This document shows positions 28,815 through 40,469 of a stretch of 64,000 nt of DNA, piece after piece. This DNA comes from Reticulitermes speratus (Eukaryota; Arthropoda; Insecta; Blattodea; Rhinotermitidae): positions 9,609,001 to 9,673,000 of the forward strand of contig JAJKFL010000002.1 in the NCBI GenBank assembly GCA_021186555.1, read 5' to 3'. The notes beneath the pieces are model-generated. The model did not search any database and was not told the DNA's origin. It worked only from the letters and a program-made list of their open reading frames with translations. A program made the translations under genes and the position numbers. The stretch's first letter is position 1; each line of letters opens with the position of its first letter.

Positions 28815-29027
28815 TCTCCGGTCGCTTGATTGCTGGGATGGCGGGTTCGAATCCCTCTGAGGGCATTGATGTTCGTCTCTTGTGTGTTGTGTAGGTAGCG
28901 GCCTCTGCGACGGGCTGATCATTCTTTCAGAGGAGTCCTACCTTGTGTTTGTGTCTGTGTGTGATCTAGAAACCTCAACAGTGAGGAGGTCTAGGCATGA
29001 GTTGGACTGTAGCGCCACAAAAAACAA
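28815..29027 (+). repeat. tRNA-derived SINE, family A
   Basis: Partial head (CGGTCGCTTGATTGCTGGGA), B box GGGTTCGAATCCC, then the family body (TAGGTAGCGGCCTCTGCGAC, AGAGGAGTCCTACC, AACCTCAACAGTGAGGAGG). Other copies lie at 38764, 56846, 59307, 59837, 62965 and 63695. Confidence 0.7.
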
Positions 29028-31044
29028 AATGAGACCTATTTAGTCAGGCGGGTAGGTAAGTAGGTAGTTACATGGTAGTTGTTAACTACTTAGGTAGGTA
29101 GACCGTGTCCTAGCTCAGACGTCCTTGGTATCTTTGTGCGGAGGCCGCGTTCAATCCCTGGGTAGTCCACGTAGCATTCGTAGTAGGCGTTGTGATACGA
29201 ACTTCAAGTGTTTTGGTATTACCCTGCCTGTCATTTCGCACGGATAGGGTCTACTCCAAATTCATGTCATCATTAGGGGCTTGTTCAGTCAGTCCGTTTG
29301 TTTGAAGTCTGAATTAACCTCTATCACTGTTAATTCTTCAAAGCCTCAGGTATGTGAACGTACTATATAACATTCAGTTTCTTCCTCACAGCAAACACTT
29401 TCGTGTCCATTAAAACGAATAACCTTTTAATACTGTGTAGAGGAATGATTACTATTTATTGTGACACAAGCAACACATGAATAACTCTGTGGGCAAAACG
29501 CACCGCTTAAAATATTTAAGCAGGTGGTATATATAGTAACCACTGTTCTTTAGAGATTAATCATATACTGAGAAAAAGCAGAAATAATGCCGTTGATATA
29601 TCCGGGTACCAGAATTTGAGAGAAAGGGAAAGCAAATAGCTCACTGGCTTCGCACCTCATTTGTTCAAACTTGACTTAGGTGACACTTTAACACACAATG
29701 GCACAGTGTTTGTCTCCCGTGTTCCCAAGTTTCACTCTGAACAGTATTTGTGGCCAACTTTCCAGAATAGCGGGCTTCTAAAAGAGAGAAAATGGGCACA
29801 CAGGCCACATAAACTAGGAACAGACAATTCCTGCATTACTTTCCACTGACCAGAAACCACTGAAATAATGCAGAGTGCTCCACTTAAAACTACCAAATTC
29901 TAAAACAGTGTGTTTCATATCCCATTGAATATAAGGCATAAAGAGGTGTTCACAAAACGTGATGCAATTGTCCTTCATTATTCTGATACAGACTTCAATC
30001 CTCTTGACCATGTTTCGAGAGATACGTGCAAAACTTTCCGCTGTGGTGTTGATGCAGGATTTTTAATATTCACTTGAGTTGTTATATGATTGTTGGTTGT
30101 TTTTATACACGTGTACTTTAAGAATGCCTCCAAAGAGAACTCAAGGAATGTCAGCTCCACAGATCCCCAAAATTCCGTGGTTGTACACCAAATTATAAAA
30201 CTGCATGTTTGTGTAACAGAGGATGTTTATAAATGCATCACCCTATATTATATTACATTATATTATGCGTATTATATATACACACGCACACACACAAGTG
30301 CTGATATTCATTTGCAAATTTCCTCTGTCTCCTTAATATCTACTTGGAGAACTTCGCGCTATATCGGTAAATGAAAAAAAAAAAGTGACATAATGACTAC
30401 ATGCTAGCAAGCCTATGATTCTAGTTCTGGTTGCTATCGAATTTAAAACTTTACATCTTTAGTAGGATATCTGCTGCACGACGACATTGTCGAGGCTTTA
30501 AGTAATTAACGCACAGTGGTAACTATGCGTACCACATGTTTTATCATTGTAAAAACTCTTCATTTTCCCCACAGAGTAGATTTTTGTACTATTTGCGCCA
30601 TAACCAACAATTATTTTCCTGTACGACATTAATAGGCTGGGCTTTGTAATGGAGAAGCAATGTGTTTGCTGTGAAGTAGGAAGTAAATTATAATTAGATT
30701 GTATATCATGTGGATGCATTTCGGACATCGAAAATTACCAGAAAAATCAATTCGGCAGCTTAATATTTATGCCCTCTTTGCATGAAATGAACGCTTAATG
30801 AAGGGATATTGTGTTTCTGAAACCACGGAATTGATAAGCGAATAATTAATTGGAAACGCCTTGATATAGTTTGAATTAGTGCAACTTGGAGGGATTGAGG
30901 AAAGCCACGAAAACTCGAATTCAAGGCAGTTGGTATTTGGGTCGAGTTTTGAAAATGGAACCTCCAAACTAGGAAGATAGGAGTGAGTAACATACCATTG
31001 TAACGTTGTGTTAGTATGTATAGTGGTCTCATCTTTTGGACATT

Positions 31045-31118
31045 TAGACTTTGGAAGATGAGACAACAACGCTCTCTCGAAACGTCGGGCAAAAGTGACA
31101 CGGCGCCGCATGCCAGAG
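31045..31118 (+). repeat. Penelope-type hammerhead-like motif
   Basis: GGAAGATGAGAC, loop, TCTCGAAACGTCGGGC, then GACACGGCGCCGC. It has the same order (core-like GAAGA, stem II GAGA/TCTC, GAAAC, GTCGG, ACACGGCG) as the motif at 48640-48710. Decayed; no coding sequence recognised around it. Confidence 0.4.
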
Positions 31119-32849
31119 GAATAAAGATCTCAACTGCACAGCTGTGAAAGCCTAAAAACTTAAGACAACTACTGGGTCGCAAGAATATCCTGAGGTATTA
31201 TAGCGCGTTAAGACTTTACAAGGGGTAAGGCAGTGTTTCTCAACCAGGATTCCGGGAAAAATCATGGAGTTTAAAAATAAAAATTCTGGAACAGCGCCAA
31301 AAATTCTAAATATTCCTCGAAATATCGCTGAGGGATGCAAAAAGACCATTTGACTCTCTCAGTGCACAGAGATTAGACGGCTTTCAAGAGTACGAGTTCA
31401 AACAAGGGTGTTTGTGCTGCGAGAGGAAGTATTGCTTTCCTTCGGCGATAGTACGGGAGTCAGGCTTTCTGACTTCCTTGACGATACAAAACGTCACTGA
31501 AAGTAGCCGACTTAACAGATATTTGTCAGCACTTAAATATCTTGAACACCAGCACGCAGAACCTAAAAGAAAACATTCTAACTTCCAAAGACCAACTTCT
31601 TGCATTCTTTACAAATGAAATTTCGTGACAATAATTTAGCAGTAATTGAATTGCACTCCCGCTCTTAGCTGTTGCAGGCCTGTAAACGTTTTCGTAGGTG
31701 GGGGTTCCTAGGGATACGAAAAATTATTTTAGGGGTTCTTCCAGGGAAAAAAGGTTGGGAAACACTGGGTTAGAGGAATGTGAAAAATTAGTTTGTCCCA
31801 GCAGATTGTAATCTTCTGGGAAGTGACGCCCGTGTACTTTGTCAGATACGTTGGGGAATATGAGTTTTTGAGGTACATTGTGTCATTGTAGGTTGTCACA
31901 CCGTGTAATCTCATCTTACACGGAGGACGGAAGCCTTATATTCTTTTGAAGCTGTGGTATCCATCTCCAAGATAACACGCTGTCACAATTCGAGCCTAGG
32001 GGAACAAATTGTGTTCGCAACTTCAGAATTACACATTGATCGGTACCAGGCTACGCCACCTCGGCGAATGCAGTGTTAGTGGTCTGCTGATCGGTTACAT
32101 AGCAACCGTCTGTGACCAATACAGTGGAAGCGAATCAAATACTGTGGCTTGATAAACACACCAGCTGCGCTCATTGTATTGCAACTTTGTACAGTGCAAC
32201 AATGTGTGGTGTTGTATAAAGAGTGGAAGAACATGGCGCGGTGGATTCTAAATGCATGGATTATGCCTATAAGTAATGTGGCGTGTTATTTTAAATAATG
32301 CAATGTAAAACTTTAAAGCACAGTGGTAATAACATGTACCACCTCTTTTAACATTAAAAGATTCTGCATTTTTCCAAGAGAGTGTTTATGTGTCTTGTAT
32401 GATTCTATGAATAAACGGCGATTGATTACCTAAAAACTTTAACCGAGTGGTTTAGGTAATGGAGACTTGGTGTTTTCTGTGAAGTAGGAAATAAACTTTT
32501 AAAACACTATTTAGATGAATTTAAAGGGCCACAGTGCCTTTTGTGTTCACAATTTACTTGTCCGTTCATTAACATAATGGTAGGAGCAGCGAAAGTGATC
32601 TTACTACCTCAACATTTCACTTACATTTGTAGCAAAATATTTATAATTATCTAATCTTGCTTCTCCTCCATGGCCTATTAGTAAGTAACGTATTTCTTGC
32701 TACATAAAGCGCTGCAAGTGATAAAATTAGGCCTATAATTAGCAAGGTATTTTTTTATTTAATAATGCTTGTGTAACAGTTCGTCATCCTGCGTTAAGAA
32801 GCAGGGCCATTTTTTGGGGGACTTTTTCAAGAAGCAAAGTGTCTTATGA

Positions 32850-33238
32850 GTCGACCTCGGTGGACTAGTGGTTAGCGTGCTCGCCACTGGACCCAAGGTT
32901 CGCGGGTTCGATCCCGACTGAGGCGATGGATTTTTAAGGACCACTTCCTTCGGAGGGGAAGTAAAGCCGTCGGTCCCATGTCGTAGATTTACGGCATGTA
33001 AAAGAACCTTACGGGCATGAATAAAAATGTTGCGTAAGCCAAATTGCCTCCATTTCTCATCCAAGTCTCCTGACTGCCTGCCAGATGGCTCTGGCGTGCA
33101 CATCAGGATCGATAGAACACTAAGCGCGGCTAGCTGGCCGGTCACCAGCTGCCATGAATGCGCATGACTTAGTAACCTCGACAAGAGGAGGCAAGAGGAG
33201 GCCCAGGCCCATACAGGGCTGTTGAGCCAAGAATTATT
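32850..33238 (+). repeat. tRNA-derived SINE, family F
   Basis: A-box-like GTGGACTAGTGGTTAGCGTG, B box GCGGGTTCGATCCCG, body with CCTTCGGAGGGGAAGTAAAG and GTCGGTCCCATGTCGTAGAT, ending GGCTGTTGAGCCA and a (ATT) tail. Single full-looking copy, about 390 bp. Confidence 0.7.
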
Positions 33239-33544
33239 ATTATTAAAGTGTCTTATGAGGTGAGAAATACGGTAGTTTTACAGCAACTACGCCGCTGTTA
33301 TATGTGAAAACGTATCGTCGATGTAATGCGTGTATACCAGACTTGAGATCATCACGATTAATGATTCATACGGTGATCTGTGTTGTGATATCGTGCAGTC
33401 TGATAGGTGGGTACTAACTTTTCCTAGCAACATGCTGCCTCGAACTTCAGGATAGTGCTGTTACTAACCATGAAATTTTTGTGAAGAGGTCAAAACTCTG
33501 AGAAGTAAAAGTGTCTCTGAAATTAAATGAACACAAGAACGTGG

Positions 33545-33795
33545 AAACGTGTGGGTGAGCGGAGGATCTCTTCGTATTTTTAACCTCAGTACTCGATGAA
33601 GGCGAGTTGTCAACTTTACGAACTGGCCGCTTTGTCCTCCGGGAAAAAGCTTCCAGTGACAATGGCATAGGAGACTGGGTGAGTTCCAGTGTCGGCCTGA
33701 ACGTTTTGGAGAGGAGACACGTCTTTGCCTTTGCTGGAAATCGAACCCCAGTTCCTCGATCGTCAGTTCTTACATCGCAGGAAACACATAAACTT
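33545..33795 (-). repeat. tRNA-derived SINE, family B
   Basis: Reverse orientation of the family B unit: TTAACCTCAGTACTCGATGA, CGCTTTGTCCTCCGGGAAA, then the B box read in reverse (AAATCGAACCCCAGTTCC). It lies directly before the hAT MITE at 33806. Diverged. Confidence 0.5.
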
Positions 33796-33805
33796 TCCTT
33801 TAAAG

Positions 33806-34173
33806 CAAGGGCGTCCAACCTTTTCATGACAAAGAGCCACAGCCTTTATTGTGGGCTGGTTCGGGGGCCGCAAGTTAAAAAATTACATAACCGCCTAAAT
33901 TATTGTGTAATTTTTATAGTGTATACGTAGGATAGAAATGACAGGGAGACGAGGAAGAGGGAGTAAGCAGCTATTGGATGACCTTAAGGAAAAGAGAAGA
34001 TACTGGTAATTGAAAGAGGAAGCACTAGATCGCACCCCTTGGAGGACTCGCTTTGGAAGAGGCTACGGACCTGTCGTAAGGCAGACTACAGAATGAGTGA
34101 ATACGTAATTTAGAAAAGTGCCGCCGACCGCATGAAACAAGGTGGTGGGTCGTTTGTTGGAGGCCTACGCTTG
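33806..34173. mobile_element. hAT-type MITE interrupted by a LINE 3' fragment
   Basis: Left part 33806-33929 (CAAGGGCGTCCAACC, then GGGCTGGTTCGGGGGCCGCA) and right part 34108-34173 (CCGCCGACCGCATG, GTTGGAGGCCTACGCTTG) match the uninterrupted copy at 58461-58658. A LINE 3' end sits between them with a 7-bp duplication. Confidence 0.65.
33930..34100 (+). mobile_element. LINE 3' end inserted in hAT MITE
   Basis: Matches the last 170 bases of the LINE at 27430-28090 (ending GACAGGGAGACGAGG ... CTGTCGTAAGGCAGACTACA) with a short GAATGAGTGA tail. Flanked by ATACGTA at 33923-33929 and 34101-34107, the target duplication. Severely 5'-truncated. Confidence 0.75.
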
Positions 34174-34405
34174 AAAGGAATTAACCAGTTAAAGCAGTGT
34201 AGGGAGAAAGATAGGTGTTTATTTTTATACTGTTACTAAGCACATAACTAAATTTTGTGGGCAACATGCAGAGTTTTTGGTATCTGACAGGTAGTACTTT
34301 GTGTAACCACTGTGTCTTAAAGGGTTACTTATTTTCATCTTAGTTCTATTCGTGTCTACACAATTATAGTTGAACATCCACACTTTTGGTGTCATAACAA
34401 CCAAC

Positions 34406-35928
34406 ATGGAAATATCCAGAACATGCAACGCAGACAATATCTTGTCTTCAACATCCATCAATGAAGTCTTTCCGTCTGACGAGCCTCAAGTCGAGGACGA
34501 AGAAAGCGACGAGTTGTTGAGGAGTTGTCCGAAACATTGTGCGACAGACTTGCTACTTCTACTGCCCCCCAATGACCGCATGTTCGATAATGTGTCTCCA
34601 ATAAACAGCAGCGAACAATCCTCCCACATTTCCATCCCTTTCTCGGATGTCGTCTTGGACGAGGGCGTCACAAAAGCGGCTGTCGGGGATCGAAGACAGG
34701 TCGACGAGGAAGCCATGACCTTCTCATCCGAATTCAAGAAAGCTCTGTCGGAATCGAGGAAGCCGCAAAGTAAGAAGTGTGACCAATATTTTGTCTAGGA
34801 CTTAACTTTGGAATGGCAGGACTTATTTGTGTTGATGTACCTTGAGTATGCGATGTGGTAAGCACTCTGGATTTGTATTCGGGATTTCCCGGCTTTGAAT
34901 TTGTTCCTGGAGACCGGCTACTCTGATTCAGACCGTTTGCGGGTTTCCTCAGTCATTCCGGGCAAATGCCAGGATAGTATTTTGGATTAAGTCACGACCA
35001 CTTCTTCCATATCCTTTCTCATTCACTGACTACCCCACATTAGACGACACACATATATAACGTCATTTACTGACAGCGTCATTTGGTAAATAAATTGTAA
35101 ATGTATGTCTGTACTTTAATGCACTCAAGATCTTAGAACGTTAAATTGCTGAACAATTTTAAAGATCAGGCAGAAGTACAATCAAGAGCTTGTAGAAGCG
35201 CTACAATTTAACATCACAGTACTAATCATTTTTGGGAACTTTCCCTGCTTCTTCACATGCCCCTTTGAAAATGTGTGGCTATTATACGTTTTCGGAAGCT
35301 ATTCGTAAGAATATAGTTGGGCAGTATATTAAACATGTGTGGTACATGGGAAAGATATTAATATATTTTTTCTTCTCTCTCTCTCTTTTCAGAAGAAAAT
35401 CTGGGAGACGGTTACTTATCACCTGTAGCAACCGTAAGGGGGGAGAACTCGGAACATATACTGCAAACAGAACAATTATCAGTCGCTAGAAATTCTCAAG
35501 AGCGACCCACTCCGTCAGTTTTATTATCTGAGAAATTAAACTCTATTGCCCGAAGCTTGGATGAATTTCGGGTAAGGACACCACCAAGTGAGGAAGGATC
35601 CGACAGTCACGAGGAACAAGGAGACGACGAAGACGAGAACGAAGGTTATGTTAAACAAACGGCAGCGAAAATGAAACAGCGGAATATTCCAGCGGTAACT
35701 AAGCCTGTGGATACAGATATGGATTATTGTGACACAAGCTCAGGACTGTGGAGGATGTTGTCTGCTTATGATGACCTGGTTCTGTCCCAACCGGGATACA
35801 ACACATTCCGACAGGAGGTGAAACACTGGCTGGAGTCGGACACAGTGCCTTGGAGAGTCATGGAGGAATCCAGGAAAAAGTGCTTGCAGTGGCTCGAAAA
35901 ACAATATAAGCGAAAGGTTTCTGCATAG
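34406..35928 (+). CDS. two-exon gene, acidic 299-residue protein of unknown function
   Basis: Exon 1 34406-34769 and exon 2 35393-35928 join in phase 1 (CAA A|GTAAGA ... CTTTTCAG|AA), giving 900 bases with a stop at 35926-35928. I chose ATG 34406 as the first in-frame ATG; an in-frame TTG lies 36 bp upstream. The N-terminal half is acidic and Ser-rich (VEDEESDELL, DLLLLLPPND). The middle is low-complexity acidic (HEEQGDDEDENEGY). The C-terminal 65 residues look folded (SSGLWRMLSAYDDLVLSQPG, FRQEVKHWLE, CLQWLEKQYKRKVSA) and probably helical. I recognise no domain. A continuation past the stop into the caspase exons was tested and is out of phase. Confidence 0.7.
34850..35100 (+). repeat. SINE family D copy, within the intron of the 299-residue gene
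   Basis: GCGATGTGGTAAGCACTCTG, then TTTCCTCAGTCATTCCGGGC and CATTCACTGACTACCCCACA, matching 3660-3885. It ends in GTAAATAAATTGTAAATG. The remaining intron, 35101-35392, shows nothing recognisable. Confidence 0.5.
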
Positions 35929-36356
35929 GCTCGAGAAACAACATGAGCAACAGGTGCATAGGCTCGAGAAACAGCATGAGTAACATGTGCATAGGCTCGA
36001 GAAACAGCATGAGCAACAAATGTCTGCATAGACTCGAGAGACAACTTGAAAAACAAGTTTCTGCATAGGCTCGAGAAACAACTTGAGCAACAAATGTCTG
36101 CATAGGCTTGAAAAACAACATGAGCAACAAATGTCTGCATAGACTCAAGAAACAACATGAGCAGCAGGTGCATAGTCTCGAGAAACAACTTGAGTAACAA
36201 ATGTCTGCATAGGCTCGAGAAACAACACGAAGAACAGGTTTCTGCACTGGCTCGAGAAACGCCATGAAGAAGGAGTGTCTACACTTCCTCGAGAAAGTCC
36301 TTGAGAAACAACATAATATAATGGTTCGAGAAAAATAATCAGGAACAAGAGTTCGG
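35891..36356 (+). repeat. 33/37-bp minisatellite starting in the last coding exon
   Basis: About 12-13 units of CTCGAGAAACAACATGAGCA plus a variable tail ending TGCATAGG. The first unit encodes the C-terminus LEKQYKRKVSA and the stop; the rest follow the stop. Units are 33 bp (ending CAGGTGCATA) or 37 bp (ending ATGTCTGCATA or GTTTCTGCATA). Open frames on the minus strand across this region are shadows. Confidence 0.85.
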
Positions 36357-36791
36357 AATGGCTGCTGCATTAATAGCATCAACAACACTGCGAGGAATTC
36401 AATGCGCCAGTATCACTAATTCTTGGGTTGGTAATATGTTAGTGGTCTGCCGAAGATAGCCACTCCGTCTCGCGTCGTGCAGCCCTCAAAAAGTCTGCAG
36501 GTGAAACTACTGCAGCACTTTAGCGTCATGCTTTCTATTGTGCATGCGTTTTCCTTATTACGCATTATTGTTTCATCTTTCACAACAGTTGTAACTATAC
36601 TTTGTTACAATAATTAAATATTTCAATTTATTGGCTTTGAAAAAACCCCGCACTTGCCTAAACATTTATATTGTGTTGTTCTGTGTTATGTCATTATGTG
36701 ATCTGGAAAGTACGAGTATTTTCAAACTGTATAGCTGCTTATAACTGCAAGGGCGAAGGAAAGCTGCGGACCAGAGCGCGTTTAATTTTTC

Positions 36792-36797
36792 AATAAA
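36792..36797 (+). terminator. candidate polyadenylation signal
   Basis: AATAAA about 865 bp after the stop of the 299-residue gene. If used, the minisatellite would be part of the 3' UTR. Confidence 0.35.
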
Positions 36798-36799
36798 GT

Positions 36800-38215
36800 T
36801 ATTGAACTAATATCTTATCGCTGAGACAAGTTAAATAGCGGCACTGCGATAAACTTGAGTTCTGGGAGCTACCCATTTCGACACCTCTCTCTCTTGAGAT
36901 TTTCACCGTTTTTCATATGAGTGCTGCAGTAATACCTACGTTGAAATAGACCACAGTTGTTTTGCATTTTTCTTTCAATTTCACTGCTCACAATTATATT
37001 CTCATATGGTATTAACTAGCAACCTTCGTTGAAGAGGCGTGCAAGTGTGTTGCATCGATCTGGGAGAACTTGAAGGCTTTCGATTGTGGAATCGGATGCT
37101 ATGACGACTGAACCAGGAAAATAAGGGGAATTAGGCGTCGCACATGAAGAACGTCGATCGTCCTACCGTTATCTGTAGCGGTGACGTGTTATCTCGACAA
37201 GTATGTGCAATTTCGGATGAGTACCGTGCGGAACTGCAACGAGGTAAGTTGCAAACTGATCTTTTATTGCCGAGCGAATTTACTGACACAGAAAACAGGA
37301 ACGCATGATTTACTGGATGCTGTCTATACAGAAAATCCTGTTAATAGTTTAAAGGCACCTGGTTTAACGTTAAGAACTCTATATTTTCTCACACGGTTTA
37401 TTGACTTATATGTTTCGTATGATTCTCACAATGAGCAATGACCATTTTCTTAAAACAGCCTTAGCCGACAGATACTTGTGAATGAAACGTTTGTTTTCTG
37501 TGATGTATGAACTGAAGTTTTACAATAAGTTAGCAAAACGTTAATTTAGCATTAAGAATGGATTTTGTATACTCCTTGGATATAGGCGTAACTTGGCTAA
37601 TAACATTGGGCGTGGGGGGGGGGGGCTTAATCGTTCATGGGTATAGGAACGTTAATTTACGAAGGAGTCATGTTAAGAAAGAGGGGGAAAATTGCTTTGT
37701 TTCATTTTTTTTCCGTCTTTACAGCACCAAAATAATCCTTTTGAAAATATTTCTATTTTTTATTTGCCCCCACCCAGTAGCCAAAAAACTATTCTTAGGT
37801 ATAAAAATATTGGAGTGGCCTTATGCCCCCTTTGCACCCCCAAAGTTACGCCAACGCCGTGGACGAAGCCCACGCTTTAGACACGTCAGTGCTTTGTAGG
37901 TGTTGGTGGCAATATTTTGCGGGTACACGAAAGCAGTGTGTCTCTTTCAGATGTTGGTACGCATCAGATAGACCACACAGTGACGTAACCCATAAAACCG
38001 TCATATAAAACTTCCAGTATAACCTTCGTTAAGGGTAAACAGATGTATCAAGATGTGTGAAGGGTTGAATTTATTATTTTTAAAGGGAATGAAAGTGGCT
38101 TAATTAATGTGGGTTTTAAAAGCCGTCGTCAACGTTTTATTTCTTTTTATTTTCGTTCGTAATTATTTTTACTAACAAAAGTACGTAAAAAATCCCCTTC
38201 AGAAGCTATTCGTTA
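36800..38215. other. gene-free stretch
   Basis: No coding region, RNA gene or structured repeat is recognised apart from a short poly-G (about 37614-37626). Confidence 0.4.
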
Positions 38216-38217
38216 AC

Positions 38218-38350
38218 CCCATGGAGCACAACCCTATTAAGAAGCCAAGAGTCACTCAGATAGTCAAGAAATTCCCGTTTTATGGAAGCGAATATCCACA
38301 ACAGCCTGCAACTTGTCCGTATCCTGAGCCACTTGAAGCTGCTCCACACC
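38218..38350 (-). mobile_element. LINE 3'-end scrap (same family as 18050-18670)
   Basis: The minus strand contains the family's 3' untranslated end (CCATGGAGCACAACCC, AGTCAAGAAATTCCCG when read on the plus strand) and the sequence for QAVVDI-like tail codons. About 130 bp. Confidence 0.5.
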
Positions 38351-38629
38351 ATCCAAAAGCCACAACCGTTTCCTTCCTCATCCTTTCCAAATCCCCATTA
38401 ATAAATAATCCTAGCGTACTTTGCTACTTAAACCATGCTGTTCCTTGCTTTGATATTTTAGGCCAAAGTTTGTACGTGTAATGTCAGTAGTGTTAGTGTG
38501 CCCATAGGCGGACCAGTTATGCAAATGATGTCCATTTCATCTCTCCGTCATATCATTACGTGACGAGTTGCTGTTGTGAAGTGCTGAGGCTTCTCTTTAT
38601 TTGCCAAGTGAATCTTATGATGTACTGAG

Positions 38630-39090
38630 CAAGTTGGTTCAAGTGGTAAAGCTTCTGACCTGTGTTCGTGATTTGCCACTTTTTAATTTATCCTGGGACA
38701 GTGACAACATGCCTGAAGTTTATTCGTGGTATTTGTTCAGTCCCTCCAGAAAAGTGTTGGATTTTTTTTTTTCCGTGGCGCAACAGCTCCTAGTGGGCCA
38801 GAGCCTCCTCATTATCGAGACTTCACGAACACACTCGGTAGGACTCCTCTGGACGAGTGATCAGCCCGACGCAGAGACCTCTACTTGACAGACAAGACAC
38901 AATACTCACAAGAGACAGACGGGCGGGATTCGAACACGCATTCCCGGCAAGCAAGCGGCCGCAGACAATTGTTGGGTTAGGACATCAAATTAGGCCACGA
39001 GAGTTTCGTCTACTACGTCTGTGATTCATTATTCACTAATTTCCTACCATTCGATGTTATACAGTCTTGGCTACTGGCTTCGTTAAGTAA
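38630..39090 (+). repeat. SINE family D copy split by a family A SINE
   Basis: Left half 38630-38763 (GTTCAAGTGGTAAAGCTTCT...) and right half about 38970-39090 (CATTATTCACTAATTTCC, CGATGTTATACAGTCTTGGC) belong to family D. The family A unit at 38764-38969 lies between, with TGTTGG on both sides as a possible short target duplication. Confidence 0.5.
38764..38969 (-). repeat. tRNA-derived SINE, family A, head-truncated
   Basis: Read on the plus strand: poly-T, GGCGCAACAGCTCCTAGTGG, CTCGGTAGGACTCCTCTGG, GACGCAGAGACCTCTACTTG, reverse B box GGGATTCGAACACGC, and GCAAGCGGCCGCAGAC. Inserted in a family D SINE. Confidence 0.75.
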
Positions 39091-40365
39091 ACCATAAATT
39101 AATGTATGTGTATTCCTGCACGGTACTGGATCTCGGGTTTACCGAAAACTTTTCTGTCGTTACTATGTCTTAGGAATACTTCCGTTTGGATAAAGCAAGT
39201 CCCTTTACTGCGGTGAAATTGCTTCAGAATTAAGGATATGCCGTGTCGCACGTGGCAAAGGGACTGGTGGGAGTCCACGTGGCTGTATGACTGCGTCACG
39301 AGCGAGACTCCGCGATCTGTGACGTTGACAGGTTCAAAGGTCAGGGAAAGCATTACAATCCGGAAGAAAATTAAAATAAGAAATATGGTGTGAATGAACT
39401 AACGATACGAAAAATACAGCGTGTTCATTTTATATTGTCTCTTAGCCTCTTATTCAATGGCACTGGAGTCTCTTCATAGGGCATAAAGTGGCCGGAAACG
39501 TGGAACTGACCCCTTACTTCCAGCTAATTCTGGGGGTAAGAATGAGTGGGTTTGTATCTCCACTCCCACGTATGCTACATGGCGTGGAAAAGGACTTTAC
39601 TTTTTATGAAATAAGCGGTTGTCACGGTTGTGGTTATTTAGATTATGGAATTCCCGGTGTGACGCCGTGTAACCTGGCAGATACCAACGCTTTGGAGGAA
39701 CCCGTTGCTTCCATCATCGGGTTTTTTTTTTGATTTTACGACATTACATCGCAGAAGACCACAGACTGTATAAACACTTATACTCATATCTGAGTGTTGT
39801 TCGATAGATGACTCTCACGATAACATTTTTGGCAAGGCAATTGTAGCTCTTATCTGTGGCGTCACTTTGAGGTTTTGGAAGTGTAGCCTTTCTTTACTGT
39901 TCATATTTCAGGAAATACAGACCGCTAATTCTAGGCGTACATAGGTGGAAATGCATTAAAGTTTTTTGTAGTTTTATGCAGGTAAGAAGGAAGTGTAAGA
40001 AAATTTATTGAATTTAGAATAAGACAGATGCACCATCAAATGAACTGGACGGTTATGAAATTTTATTCAGAAGGCTGGCAGAACAGAATACAAGAGAACA
40101 ACAAAAACAGCTAAAAATATAGAGAGGGTATGAAAGTAAGTGCTTATGTCAAAACATTTGAAATTATGTTTGGTTTATAAGGCTTGGAGAGATGTTTTTA
40201 ATATTGGTAATTATGGATGGTAGATTGAGGTACAGGGTGTTTAAAAACACTCTTTGTAAAACTAGTCGTAAAGGCTGCGAACTGCAAAAAGCTGGTTTTA
40301 CCGGAAGCAGCCTTGTGTGCAATTTTGACTCATTTCATAAATATTTGATCTGATATTTCAGGAAA

Positions 40366-40469
40366 ATGGAGACGGATAAGGATCAAGAGTTGAATGGCCA
40401 GGAGGTGCCAATGCACGGTCCTGAAGACGTCAGTGAGACAGATACTAGGATATTCAGCACGCCCAGCAG
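40366..40469 (+). CDS. caspase exon 1, start codon and prodomain
   Basis: An acceptor (ATATTTCAG, 40353-40361) precedes four bases of 5' UTR and ATG at 40366. It encodes [11 protein letters not shown]...[12 protein letters not shown], the prodomain. Donor AGCAG|GTAAAG, phase 2; the split codon AG|A makes Arg35. Confidence 0.8.

Noticed and set aside
30760..31182. Minus-strand ORF of 140 residues
   Set aside because: No domain, signal or splice context. It overlaps a degraded palindromic element and the composition is unremarkable.
35740..36388. Minus-strand ORFs up to 176 residues
   Set aside because: They are the antisense of the coding exon and the 33/37-bp minisatellite. The plus-strand gene has matched splice sites and explains the region.
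35393..40469. Possibility that the 299-residue gene is a long caspase prodomain
   Set aside because: The only plausible donor before its stop (CGAAAG|GTTTCT) is phase 0 and joining it to 40362 gives a stop within a few codons. The caspase has its own ATG and a normal short prodomain.
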